A DNA stretch of 64,000 nt from contig NZ_CP062163.1 in the NCBI RefSeq assembly GCF_014844095.1, positions 4,435,501-4,499,500 on the forward strand, written 5' to 3'. Positions within the stretch are counted from its first letter, which is position 1. Each line of letters starts with the position of its first letter. Below the pieces are notes generated by a model that was not told the origin of the DNA, made no database searches, and saw only the letters and a list, made by a program, of their open reading frames with translations. Positions 28,656 to 37,552 of this stretch are shown here, piece after piece. The DNA comes from Brevibacillus sp. JNUCC-41 (GTDB lineage: Bacteria; Bacillota; Bacilli; Bacillales; DSM-1321). Both the position numbers and the translations under genes were made by a program.

Positions 28656-29318
28656 ATGAAATACAGATCTGCATTCGATATAATCGGTCCCGTCATGATT
28701 GGACCTTCAAGCTCACATACAGCAGGAGCTGCCAGAATTGGCAGAGTAGCACGGACATTATTCGGAAAGCAACCGAAGAAAGCCATCATTTCTTTATATG
28801 GATCTTTTGCAAAAACATACAGGGGACACGGTACGGATGTCGCTGTCGTAGGCGGGATATTGGATTTTGATACGGATGATGAACGAATCCCTGCCTCTTT
28901 AACGATTGCGGAAGAAGTTGGTATGGAAGTTACCTTTACAATCGAGGATACGGTGATGGATCATCCTAATACAGTCAAGATCAAGCTGTTCGACGTAGAT
29001 AAGGAATTGGAACTTGTTGGGATCTCCATTGGCGGCGGAACGATAGAAATAACGGAATTGAATACGTTCAAGCTTAAATTGTCGGGTGAAAACCCAGCCA
29101 TTTTAGTCGTGCATAACGATGTATTCGGAATCATATCTTCCGTTTCGACAGTATTGGCGAATCATGAAATTAACATTGGACATATGGAAGTTTCACGAAA
29201 AGAAAAAGGTCAAATGGCCCTCATGGTGATTGAAGTCGATCAGAAAATCAAGAGCGATGTCATGAAGGAAATTGAAGGATTGGAAAACGTGTCGCAAGTC
29301 ATAAGGATGGTTGAATGA
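28656..29318 (+). CDS. sdaAB: L-serine dehydratase, beta subunit
   Basis: With SdaAA it deaminates serine to pyruvate using a [4Fe-4S] cluster. The 220-residue subunit starts with the family signature DIIGPVMIGPSSSHTAGAARIG and ends in an ACT domain (AILVVHNDVFGIISSVSTVLANHEINIGHME). The start is ATG 28656 after AAAAGGGG. It lies 40 nt before sdaAA. Placed after the gcv and purU genes, it would turn glycine-derived serine into pyruvate, closing a route from glycine to central metabolism. Confidence 0.95.
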   Translation: MKYRSAFDIIGPVMIGPSSSHTAGAARIGRVARTLFGKQPKKAIISLYGSFAKTYRGHGTDVAVVGGILDFDTDDERIPASLTIAEEVGMEVTFTIEDTVMDHPNTVKIKLFDVDKELELVGISIGGGTIEITELNTFKLKLSGENPAILVVHNDVFGIISSVSTVLANHEINIGHMEVSRKEKGQMALMVIEVDQKIKSDVMKEIEGLENVSQVIRMVE

Positions 29319-29358
29319 TAAACATTAAAAGTGTTGGCATAGATATGGAGGTAAAAAC

Positions 29359-30234
29359 ATGTTCCGAAATGTAGCAGAGTTGGTTGAACTTGCTGAAAGT
29401 AAAAAAGTAAAAATCGCGGAAATCATGATTTTACAAGAAATGGAGTTCTCAAGCCTTTCGAGAGAACAGATCATCGAAAAGATGGACAGGAATTTGACAG
29501 TGATGGAACAAGCGGTGGAAAGAGGCCTGAAAGGTGTGCAATCCGTGACAGGCCTAACGGGCGGGGATGCCGTTCTTTTGCAAAATTATATCAAGTCGGG
29601 CAAGGCGCTCGCAGGCAATTTATTATTGGATGCCGTCAGTAAAGCTGTTGCGACGAACGAAGTGAATGCCGCAATGGGAATGATTTGTGCCACTCCGACT
29701 GCCGGTTCGGCAGGCGTTGTTCCCGGGACATTATTTGCCGTGAAAGAAAAATTAAACCCGACCCGAGCAGAGATGATTGAATTTCTTTTCACTTCCGCTG
29801 CCTTCGGTTTCGTGGTTGCAAACAACGCTTCCATTTCTGGAGCGGCTGGTGGCTGCCAAGCAGAAGTGGGCTCGGCAAGTGGAATGGCCGCGGCTGCGAT
29901 AGTAGAACTGGCCGGCGGTACGCCAAGCCAAGCTGCAGAAGCGATGGCGATCACATTGAAAAATATGCTTGGACTGGTTTGTGATCCAGTGGCTGGATTG
30001 GTCGAAGTTCCTTGCGTGAAACGTAACGCAATGGGTGCCTCCAACGCGATAACGGCAGCTGATATGGCACTTGCAGGCATTACGAGCCGCATTCCATGTG
30101 ACGAAGTGATCGATGCCATGTATAAAATAGGATTGACCATGCCGGTTGCACTTCGCGAAACAGCAGAGGGCGGGCTGGCTGCGACTCCTACTGGGCGTAG
30201 ATTGGCAAAGGAAATTTTCGGTTCATATAAATAA
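29359..30234 (+). CDS. sdaAA: L-serine dehydratase, alpha subunit
   Basis: The catalytic, cluster-binding subunit, 291 residues. Conserved blocks are MGMICATPTAGSAGVVPG, ASISGAAGGCQAEVGSA and LVCDPVAGLVEVPCVKRNAMG, which hold the Cys ligands. It starts at ATG 29359 behind GGAGG. No catabolite or riboswitch signal of its own was seen; it is co-transcribed with sdaAB. Confidence 0.95.
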   Translation: MFRNVAELVELAESKKVKIAEIMILQEMEFSSLSREQIIEKMDRNLTVMEQAVERGLKGVQSVTGLTGGDAVLLQNYIKSGKALAGNLLLDAVSKAVATNEVNAAMGMICATPTAGSAGVVPGTLFAVKEKLNPTRAEMIEFLFTSAAFGFVVANNASISGAAGGCQAEVGSASGMAAAAIVELAGGTPSQAAEAMAITLKNMLGLVCDPVAGLVEVPCVKRNAMGASNAITAADMALAGITSRIPCDEVIDAMYKIGLTMPVALRETAEGGLAATPTGRRLAKEIFGSYK

Positions 30235-30390
30235 ACCTATACATTGAGCTCAGTTATGAAATCATGTCCAACAAAGTTTAATTGAAAATTGGAACAAAAA
30301 ATTCAATTCTTAAAAAAAGATAAATTATAATGTGGAAGAAAAAGTCTTATGCCTTTAGGGAAAAGGGTTCTATCTATGAATTAAAACAAA

Positions 30391-30515
30391 GTTGATTGGA
30401 ACGGAAGGTACGAGACTCCTGCGGGAAATGCGAGTCACGGGAGACCCCACAGGCTGAAAGCCGAGGAGGCTCCCGGACCGCCCGCGGAAAGAGAGTGCCT
30501 GGAGTGGAAATCAAC
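30391..30515. repeat. Dispersed Bacillus palindromic intergenic repeat
   Basis: A 125-nt GC-rich block bounded by GTTGATTGGA and GGAAATCAAC, with internal GAGACTCCTGCGGG, GAGGAGGCTCCCGGACCG and CCCGCGGAAAG. From memory, close copies of this element occur many times between genes in Bacillus and related genomes. It folds extensively on itself and is non-coding in all likelihood. Function is unknown. Confidence 0.7.
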
Positions 30516-30542
30516 GTCCAAATTGTACAAGCCATAAAAAAA

Positions 30543-30576
30543 GTAGACAAACTCGATTTTCATCGAGTTTGTCTAC
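30543..30576. terminator. Perfect 15-bp hairpin
   Basis: GTAGACAAACTCGAT pairs with ATCGAGTTTGTCTAC around TTTC. No T run follows, but it lies between the convergent sdaAA and MerR genes and may act as a barrier. Confidence 0.5.
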
Positions 30577-30582
30577 AGTCTG

Positions 30583-30611
30583 AAAGAACTAGCAATTAGC
30601 TAGTTCTTTTC
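30583..30611. terminator. Terminator between sdaAA and the MerR gene
   Basis: AAAGAACTAGC pairs with GCTAGTTCTTT around AATTA and is followed by T/C-rich sequence. Confidence 0.6.
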
Positions 30612-30679
30612 CATATCAAAAATTCTCCTATATCTTTCGTCTAAACCATACACATTAACATTTATCCTGCGAAAACAGG

Positions 30680-31510
30680 TCAGACCTTTTGAACGGGAAC
30701 TTGAATTTCAAAGGTAATCTCGTTTGGTTTATCTGTGATCGTAATATCAACATGCATAATTTGCAGCGCATCGCCGGTAATTTGATAACCACCTTCATCA
30801 AGATAATCCAATATTTTACTCAAGCTTTCACTTCGGTTCCATAGTAATTCTCCGTTATAACGGGTACACGCAAATAACCCAGCCGGAACGATCCGTTGGT
30901 ACTGTTTTGGTATTTTTTCTTTACTTTTTGCCACAACAAAAATGACTGATGGTTCTTCAAAACGTTTAGCTCTAAGATCTGCTTCCTGGATGAGAATCCC
31001 TAGTCTGTTACTGGCCAGAATCGGTGTCTTCTCAGCAAGCATATTTTCTAGCCTGATAACACCATAACAAAGTTCCAAATTATTATTGATTTTTTCATTC
31101 AATGTAATTAACTTTCTGCGTCCTATTTCACGAAACATAACCGTTTGAAGTTCCTTTTCTCTTGCTACGTGATCCAAATATACAATTTTTTCCCGGATGT
31201 TTTCCTCCAAGTCTGTTAATTCGTTCAGTTTTGAAACAAGATCCGCGTGCTTTGCTTTAAGAATGTCCAAAGACTTACTAAAATTGCGTTCATTGAAATA
31301 ATCCTTTATTTCGTCCGTACTCATTCCAAGTTGCCTTAACTCTTTAATGGTACCTAAAACCTCGTACTGGAAAATAGAATAGTAGCGATACCCCGAGTTT
31401 GGATCGATATATTGCGGCTTGAATAAGTCAATCCGATCATAGTGGCGCAAGGTCTCCGCCGTCATCCCTCTTAACTTTGCCATCTCACTGATGGTTAGTT
31501 TTTCTTTCAG
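30680..31510 (-). CDS. MerR-family regulator with effector-binding domain (BmrR-like)
   Basis: A 277-residue regulator. The N-terminal MerR winged helix reads LTISEMAKLRGMTAETLRHYDRIDLFKP; a coiled-coil follows (KAKHADLVSKLNELTDLEENIREKIVYL), then a GyrI/BmrR-like effector-binding domain ending FEIQVPVQKV. The site AAGGAGG is 8 nt before a CTG (31510-31508), so translation probably starts at that unusual codon; the ATG at 31561 lies upstream of the site. It is divergent from the permease gene, whose promoter has the over-long spacer that MerR proteins act on. It probably senses the permease substrate or a metabolite. Confidence 0.82.
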   Translation of the reverse strand: MKEKLTISEMAKLRGMTAETLRHYDRIDLFKPQYIDPNSGYRYYSIFQYEVLGTIKELRQLGMSTDEIKDYFNERNFSKSLDILKAKHADLVSKLNELTDLEENIREKIVYLDHVAREKELQTVMFREIGRRKLITLNEKINNNLELCYGVIRLENMLAEKTPILASNRLGILIQEADLRAKRFEEPSVIFVVAKSKEKIPKQYQRIVPAGLFACTRYNGELLWNRSESLSKILDYLDEGGYQITGDALQIMHVDITITDKPNEITFEIQVPVQKV

Positions 31511-31543
31511 TTTAACCACCTCCTTAAATAATATAATACAGTA

Positions 31544-31574
31544 TTGACCTTTGTGTAACAAAAACCTTTATAAT
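31544..31574 (+). promoter_or_regulatory. MerR-type promoter with 19-bp spacer
   Basis: TTGACC (31544-31549) and a perfect TATAAT (31569-31574) are 19 nt apart, the spacing at which RNA polymerase needs a MerR activator to twist the DNA. The spacer holds an imperfect dyad (TTTGTGTAACAAAAA). It drives the permease gene. Confidence 0.7.
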
Positions 31575-31633
31575 CAAGATACAAAATATTCTAAAACTTC
31601 TGAGTATTCTTTATCAATAGGAGGGAGCTGATT

Positions 31634-33028
31634 ATGGAAAGAAAGAAGCTAGTTAGAACGCTTACTTTGTCACAGGTTGTTTTTTTAGGAATTGCTTGGA
31701 ATAACCCCATGGTATTTTTTAATACCTATGGAATAGCTACCGTAACCTCACATGGTGTAATTACGGGTGCGTACATTATTGCATTTCTAGCGATACTGTT
31801 TACAGCCCTCAGCTATGGAAAGATGGCAAAGGCATATCCTATCTCAGGTTCAGCTTATACATTTACTCAAAAGTCTATTAATTCTGAAGTTGGGTTTCTT
31901 GTAGGTTGGACAATTATGCTTGATTATATTTTAACACCTATGGTGACGTGCTTGATGTCCACTGTCTTTTTAAATGCAGTGTTTCCGGGGATTCCGCATT
32001 ATGTGTGGATTATTCTTTTGACTGCTATCATAGTGGTACCGAGCATACTAGGTGTAACGATATCAGCATCCACAAGTAAAATTTTTGTTATTGCTCAAAT
32101 CATTTTCGTTTGTTTTTTCTGGCTATTAACCGTCAAAAGTTTAATAGAAGGAGTAGGGACAGGCACTCTTTTCTCAAGTAAACCATTGTTAAATTCAGAT
32201 GTTCCCTTGTCCGTTATCTTAGCAGGAGCTTCGATTCTTTGTTTTAGTTTCCTTGGTTTTGACTCACTTACTACCTTGTCAGAAGAAACAATTAATCCCG
32301 AAAAAACGATCCCAAAAGCTATTATCATAATGCTTTTGTTTACAGGGATCTTGTACATTGGCTCTTCCTACTTAGCACAATTGGTGCAGCCAGGCTATTC
32401 ATTCGAACACCCTGATTCTGCAGCCATGGAAATCGCAATACTTGTTGGAGGAAACGTATTTAAATCATTATTTATTACTGGAGTAATTGTTGGGAACTTT
32501 TCTTCGGGAGTTGCTGCAATTACAAGTGCATCACGTGTGTTATATGCCATGGGACGGGATTCTGTATTGCCTAAAAATCTATTTGGTTATATTCATCCAA
32601 AATTTAATACACCGTCACACGGCATTATCGTGATAGGCACAGTTTCTTTACTAGGTATCTTGTTGACCTTGGAGCAAGTCATCAAGTTTATCAATTTTGG
32701 AGGGCTCATTGCTTTTACATCCGTTAATCTATCTGTCATCGCACATTATTTTATTAGAAATCAGAAACGTTCTTTTAACGACTGCATACGGTATTTATTT
32801 TTACCGCTCATAGGTGCAGCATTTACTATGTGGTTATGGTCATATTTAGAAATAGAGGCTTTGATCCTTGGAGGCATCTGGGTCGCATGCGGCTTGGCAT
32901 ATCTTCTTTACATGACAAAATTTTTTCGCAAGCCTCTTCCAGAGTTTCATTTTGATGAAGAGATCATTCCTCAAGAGGCAGAAGATATGAATGAAAAAAT
33001 TCTTTCCCAAAAGGTAGAAGACTTTTAA
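31634..33028 (+). CDS. APC-superfamily amine/amino-acid permease (PuuP-like)
   Basis: A 464-residue transporter with 12 hydrophobic segments. The first helix region (LGIAWNNPMVFFNTYGIATVTSHGVITGAY) and the GFDSLTTLSEETINPEKTIPKAI block after helix 6 fit the APC family near putrescine importers. The start is ATG 31634 behind GGAGGG. It is controlled by the divergent MerR regulator. The downstream aldehyde dehydrogenases, alcohol dehydrogenase and ureohydrolase suggest the substrate is a polyamine, amine or guanidino compound; this is inference. Confidence 0.8.
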   Translation: MERKKLVRTLTLSQVVFLGIAWNNPMVFFNTYGIATVTSHGVITGAYIIAFLAILFTALSYGKMAKAYPISGSAYTFTQKSINSEVGFLVGWTIMLDYILTPMVTCLMSTVFLNAVFPGIPHYVWIILLTAIIVVPSILGVTISASTSKIFVIAQIIFVCFFWLLTVKSLIEGVGTGTLFSSKPLLNSDVPLSVILAGASILCFSFLGFDSLTTLSEETINPEKTIPKAIIIMLLFTGILYIGSSYLAQLVQPGYSFEHPDSAAMEIAILVGGNVFKSLFITGVIVGNFSSGVAAITSASRVLYAMGRDSVLPKNLFGYIHPKFNTPSHGIIVIGTVSLLGILLTLEQVIKFINFGGLIAFTSVNLSVIAHYFIRNQKRSFNDCIRYLFLPLIGAAFTMWLWSYLEIEALILGGIWVACGLAYLLYMTKFFRKPLPEFHFDEEIIPQEAEDMNEKILSQKVEDF

Positions 33029-33097
33029 TCCTTTTTTTACTCTGAAGTAAGTATATGTAACTAAAAGAGGGGTCAATATTTTGAAAATAAAGAAAAA

Positions 33098-33111
33098 TGA
33101 AAGCGTTATCT
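33098..33111. promoter_or_regulatory. Candidate cre site before the first aldehyde dehydrogenase
   Basis: TGAAAGCGTTATCT matches the cre consensus at all but the last base, 55 nt before the start codon. Confidence 0.45.
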
Positions 33112-33165
33112 ATTTTTAAGGCGAGATCGTTAAAGTAAGAATAACGAACAGGAGGTTTTTTCAAA

Positions 33166-34638
33166 TTGTTGAAGCTGAAAAAGTTTATAAACGGTGAGTG
33201 GATGGATTCTTTGAGTAAACAAAAGAGTCAAGTTGTTAACCCCGCAAACGGCAAGATCATTGCGGAGGCTCCCAACGGAAATGCAGAAGATGCCCGGATG
33301 GCCATTGATGCGGCACGAACCGCGTTTGATTCCGGGATTTGGTCAGACCTGTCAGCTTCGGAACGGGCTTCCTATTTATTTATAATAGCAGAGAAAATTG
33401 AAGAACATGCATCTGAGCTTAGCCAACTTGAAACAGCCAATACCGGAAAACCTCTTAAAGAAGCAGAGTTTGACATTGCGGATGCAGCGGATTGTTTTCG
33501 TTATTATGCCGGTTTAGTCACTAAACCGGACGGCCAAACGTATCCTGTTTCCGGTCCTATACAGGCCATGGTTGTTCGAGAGCCTGTGGGGGTATGTGGA
33601 CTGATTGCTCCGTGGAATTTTCCTTTACTGACTGGAGCTTGGAAAATAGCCCCTGCCCTTGCTGCAGGAAATACGATTGTGTTTAAAACATCCGAGGTTA
33701 CTCCGATTACGACTACTAAATTATTTGAGATTATCGAAGAAGTTGGCATACCGGATGGCGTTGCAAATCTAGTTATGGGTGGTGGTGCAACAGTAGGAAA
33801 TGAACTAGCGGAAAGCGATAAAGTTGATATGGTTTCGTTCACTGGCAGTACATCCACAGGCAGAAGCATCATGAAAGCAGCAGCTGGAAATATTAAAAAC
33901 ATTGCACTCGAATTAGGCGGCAAGTCACCTAACATCGTTTTCGCCGATGCGGACTTTGAGACAGCTGTGGATTATGCTTTATATGGGATTTTTGTCAACG
34001 CCGGCCAAGTTTGTAATGCGGGATCTCGTTTACTGCTTGAAGAGAGCATTCACGACAAGTTTATCGATAGATTGATAGAGAAAGCGAAAAAGATCCGAGT
34101 CGGCCCTGGCGATCAACCGTCTACACAAATGGGTGCCCTTGTCAGTGAAGCACATATGAATAAGGTACTCCAATATATTCAACTTGGCATAGAAGAAGGG
34201 GCGAAATTAGTATGCGGCGGCAAACGTATCACAAGCAACGGGCTTGAAAATGGCTATTTTGTTGAGCCGACGATATTTGTTGACACTAAACCTGACATGA
34301 AAATTGTTCAGGAAGAAATATTCGGGCCAGTACTTACCGTGCAAAAATTTAAAGATGAAGCGGAGGCCATCCAGCTTGCCAATGATACTCCATACGGCCT
34401 CGCAGCAGGTGTATTTTCACAAGACGGTGCGAAGGCTTTACGAGTAATTAAGAAAATAAGAGCCGGAATTACATGGGTTAATGCCTATAATCTAGCCTAC
34501 AATGAAGCGCCGTGGGGAGGATACAAGCAGAGCGGAATTGGCCGGGGATTAGGAACTTTTGGGTTGGATGAGTTTAGTGAGGTAAAACAAATTAACATTA
34601 ATTTAGAAGTAGAGCCAACTAAGTGGTTTGATCATTAA
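33166..34638 (+). CDS. Aldehyde dehydrogenase (copy 1)
   Basis: A 490-residue NAD(P)+-dependent aldehyde dehydrogenase. The catalytic C283 (NAGQVCNAG) and E249 (ALELGGKSPN) are present, and the cofactor stretch IVFKTSEVTP keeps the Glu (E177) that commonly binds the adenine ribose of NAD+. It resembles betaine-aldehyde / gamma-aminobutyraldehyde dehydrogenases. The start is TTG 33166, 10 nt after GGAGG. It is nearly identical along its length to the gene at 36080, so the pair is a recent tandem duplication flanking the alcohol dehydrogenase gene. Confidence 0.9.
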   Translation: MLKLKKFINGEWMDSLSKQKSQVVNPANGKIIAEAPNGNAEDARMAIDAARTAFDSGIWSDLSASERASYLFIIAEKIEEHASELSQLETANTGKPLKEAEFDIADAADCFRYYAGLVTKPDGQTYPVSGPIQAMVVREPVGVCGLIAPWNFPLLTGAWKIAPALAAGNTIVFKTSEVTPITTTKLFEIIEEVGIPDGVANLVMGGGATVGNELAESDKVDMVSFTGSTSTGRSIMKAAAGNIKNIALELGGKSPNIVFADADFETAVDYALYGIFVNAGQVCNAGSRLLLEESIHDKFIDRLIEKAKKIRVGPGDQPSTQMGALVSEAHMNKVLQYIQLGIEEGAKLVCGGKRITSNGLENGYFVEPTIFVDTKPDMKIVQEEIFGPVLTVQKFKDEAEAIQLANDTPYGLAAGVFSQDGAKALRVIKKIRAGITWVNAYNLAYNEAPWGGYKQSGIGRGLGTFGLDEFSEVKQININLEVEPTKWFDH

Positions 34639-34719
34639 AAATTGAAAAGTAGATATAAAAAAGTAAAAGAGAGTGAGTCACTACTATTACACTATTTGAA
34701 AAATTGAAAGGGGAAATTA

Positions 34720-35901
34720 ATGATGATCTGGGATTTTAATTTCAATATTCCTACCTCTATAGAGTTTGGAGGCGGAAAAGTTAAAAATATTGGGAAAAGA
34801 GCAAAAGAGCTAGGAGGAAAAAAGGCTCTTCTTATTACCGATAAAGGACTAGCGCAAACTGGAATTTTGCAAAAGGTTATAGATGCGTTAGACCAAGAAG
34901 GTGTCAATTATATTGTTTTTGATGAAATTACGCCTAATCCAAAAGATGTAGATTGTCAAAGAGCCTATGAGCAATTTAAAGACGAGGAAATAGATCTTTT
35001 GATTGGTCTTGGCGGAGGAAGTTCAATGGATACAGCCAAAGCAATTGGTACACTTTTAACCCATGGAGGAGAGCTTAGAGAGCGTTACGGTGTAAATTTA
35101 CTAGAGCGAGAAATCACACCACTTATTTGTATCCCTACAACTTCAGGTACTGGAAGTGAAGTTACAACAGGTTCTGTCATTACAGATACAGTTACAAAAC
35201 AGAAAGAGGCTATACTTGACATTAGATTGGCTCCGAAACTAGCAATTTTGGATCCTGAATTAACTCTAACTCTGCCTAAATCTATTACTGCTGCTACTGG
35301 AATGGATGCACTTACACATGCTATCGAAGCTTATACCAGCAATATTGCTGAACCCATTTCCGATGCTCTCAGTCTTTATTCAATTGAATTAATTGCTAAG
35401 TACCTTCCATTAGCTGTTGAAAATGGGAACGACTTAGAAGGACGGAAAAATATGCTTGTAGCCAGTTTAATTGCAGGTATGGCATTTAATCACGCGGATC
35501 TTGGTGCTGTACATGCTATGGCTGAACCACTTGGAGGTCTTTATGATACTCCACATGGGGTAGCAAATTCTATTTTTCTTCCACATGTTTTTGAATTTAA
35601 TATTCCTTCAAACCCTGAAAAGCATGCAATTGTAGCTGAAAAACTTGGAGCAAATAAAGAAGGTAAAACAATTGAAGAAACTGCCTATGAAGGTGTTGTC
35701 TTGTTAAAAGAGCTTGCTCGTAAAATTGGCATTCCCGATTTTCGAGATTTAAATAATGTCAATCCTGAAGATTTCCCATTCCTTGCTGAAGGGGCAGCAG
35801 TTCATTTATGCACACAGACGAATTCAAGAAAAGTGACACGCGAAGATTATTTGGCATTATTCCAAAAGACTTATGAGGCGAAAAACACAACATTAATTTA
35901 A
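34720..35901 (+). CDS. Iron-containing alcohol dehydrogenase
   Basis: A 393-residue group III alcohol dehydrogenase. The NAD-binding region is GLGGGSSMDTAKAIG followed by CIPTTSGTGSEVT, and the metal-binding motif is FNHADLGAVHAMAEPLGG with a further H in DTPHGVAN. The start is ATG 34720 (or the adjoining ATG 34723), with AAAGGGG upstream. Lying between two aldehyde dehydrogenases, it may oxidise an alcohol to the aldehyde they use. Short-chain alcohols, diols or amino-alcohols are possible. Confidence 0.9.
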   Translation: MMIWDFNFNIPTSIEFGGGKVKNIGKRAKELGGKKALLITDKGLAQTGILQKVIDALDQEGVNYIVFDEITPNPKDVDCQRAYEQFKDEEIDLLIGLGGGSSMDTAKAIGTLLTHGGELRERYGVNLLEREITPLICIPTTSGTGSEVTTGSVITDTVTKQKEAILDIRLAPKLAILDPELTLTLPKSITAATGMDALTHAIEAYTSNIAEPISDALSLYSIELIAKYLPLAVENGNDLEGRKNMLVASLIAGMAFNHADLGAVHAMAEPLGGLYDTPHGVANSIFLPHVFEFNIPSNPEKHAIVAEKLGANKEGKTIEETAYEGVVLLKELARKIGIPDFRDLNNVNPEDFPFLAEGAAVHLCTQTNSRKVTREDYLALFQKTYEAKNTTLI

Positions 35902-36079
35902 CTATAAAGATTGATTTAGAAAATTTGACATGACCAATTCTAAATGTTCCTCGATGGAAGATTTGTCGAGTTTTTAAGTGTTAATGTGGATTAAGAGTTT
36001 TTGAATCGGTGGTCAGCTTGATAGGAGCTTTAATTGGGCGGCCACCATGGCTTACATAAAAACTGGAGGTGTTTTTACA

Positions 36080-37552
36080 GTGTTAAATCTGAAAATGTTC
36101 ATAAACGGAGAATGGATGGATTCTTTAAGTAAACAAAAGAGTCAAGTTGTAAACCCTGCAAACGGCAAGTTCATTGCAGAGGCTCCCAAGGGAAATGCAG
36201 AAGATACCCGAATGGCCATCGATGCGGCGCGAACCGCATTTGATTCCGGGATTTGGTCAGATCTGCCAGCTTCAGAACGGGCTTCCTACCTATTTAAAAT
36301 AGCGGAGACACTTGAAGAAAGAGCATCTGAGCTTAGCCAGCTTGAAACAGCGAATACCGGAAAACCTCTTAGAGAAGCGGAATTTGACATTGCGGATGCA
36401 GTGGATTGTTTTCGATATTATGCCGGTTTAGTCACTAAACCCGATGGACAAACATACCCGGTTTCCGGTCCTGTACAGGCTATGGTTGTTCGGGAGCCGG
36501 TAGGGGTATGCGGACTAATCGCTCCATGGAATTTCCCTTTACTGACAGGAGCCTGGAAAATTGCGCCTTCCCTTGCTGCAGGAAATACGATTGTGTTTAA
36601 ACCAGCCGGGATCACTCCGATTACGACTGTTAAATTATTTGAGATTATCCAAGAAGTCGGCATACCGGATGGCGTTGCCAACCTAGTTATGGGCGGCGGG
36701 GGAACAGTAGGAAATGAACTAGCGGAAAGCGATAAAGTCGATATGGTTTCGTTCACTGGCAGCACAGAAACAGGCAGAAACATCATGAAAACAGCAGCTG
36801 GAAATATTAAAAACATTGCACTCGAATTAGGCGGCAAGTCACCTAATATTGTTTTCGCTGATGCAGATTTTGAAACAGCCGTGGACTATGCTTTATATGG
36901 GATTTTTATAAATTCTGGCCAAGTTTGTAATGCAGGATCTCGTTTACTGCTTGAAGAGAGCATTCATGCCAAGTTTATCGAGAGACTGGTAGAGAAGGCG
37001 AAAAAAATCCGGGTCGGCCCTGGCGATCAACCGTCTACAGAAATGGGGGCGCTTGTCAGTGAAGACCATATGAATGAGGTGCTCAACTATATTCAACTAG
37101 GTATAGAAGAAGGGGCGAAACTAGCCTGCGGAGGCAAACGTATCACAAGCGATGCGCTTGAAAACGGTTATTTTGTTGAGCCGACGATATTTGTTGACAC
37201 TAAACCTGACATGAGAATTGTTCAGGAAGAAATATTCGGTCCGGTACTGACTGTGCAAAAGTTTAAAGATGAAGCAGAAGCCATCCAGCTTGCGAATGAT
37301 ACCCCATATGGCCTCGCAGCAGGTGTATTTTCACAAGACGGTGCGAAGGCATTAAGAGTGATTAAGAAAATAAGAGCCGGAATTACATGGATTAATGCCT
37401 ACAATCTAGCCTACAACGAAGCACCGTGGGGAGGATACAAGCAGAGCGGAATTGGTCGAGGGTTAGGAACATTTGGTTTAGATGAGTTTAGTGAGGTAAA
37501 ACAAATCAACATTAATTTAGAAGTGGAGCCAACCAAGTGGTTTGATCATTAA
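36080..37552 (+). CDS. Aldehyde dehydrogenase (copy 2, diverged cofactor motif)
   Basis: A paralogue of the gene at 33166, the same length (490 aa) and differing at only scattered positions. The catalytic Cys (NSGQVCNAG) and Glu (ALELGGKSPN) are kept. In the cofactor motif copy 1 has FKTSEVTP whereas this copy has FKPAGITP, so the Glu at position 177 is Gly. Loss of that Glu often accompanies acceptance of NADP+. The start is GTG 36080, 10 nt after GGAGG, matching the first copy's start; the frame upstream to 36047 is not used. Confidence 0.9.
   Translation: MLNLKMFINGEWMDSLSKQKSQVVNPANGKFIAEAPKGNAEDTRMAIDAARTAFDSGIWSDLPASERASYLFKIAETLEERASELSQLETANTGKPLREAEFDIADAVDCFRYYAGLVTKPDGQTYPVSGPVQAMVVREPVGVCGLIAPWNFPLLTGAWKIAPSLAAGNTIVFKPAGITPITTVKLFEIIQEVGIPDGVANLVMGGGGTVGNELAESDKVDMVSFTGSTETGRNIMKTAAGNIKNIALELGGKSPNIVFADADFETAVDYALYGIFINSGQVCNAGSRLLLEESIHAKFIERLVEKAKKIRVGPGDQPSTEMGALVSEDHMNEVLNYIQLGIEEGAKLACGGKRITSDALENGYFVEPTIFVDTKPDMRIVQEEIFGPVLTVQKFKDEAEAIQLANDTPYGLAAGVFSQDGAKALRVIKKIRAGITWINAYNLAYNEAPWGGYKQSGIGRGLGTFGLDEFSEVKQININLEVEPTKWFDH

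Noticed and set aside
29586..30140. Minus-strand open frame of 184 codons inside sdaAA
   Set aside because: Alanine-rich antisense shadow of a conserved serine dehydratase subunit.
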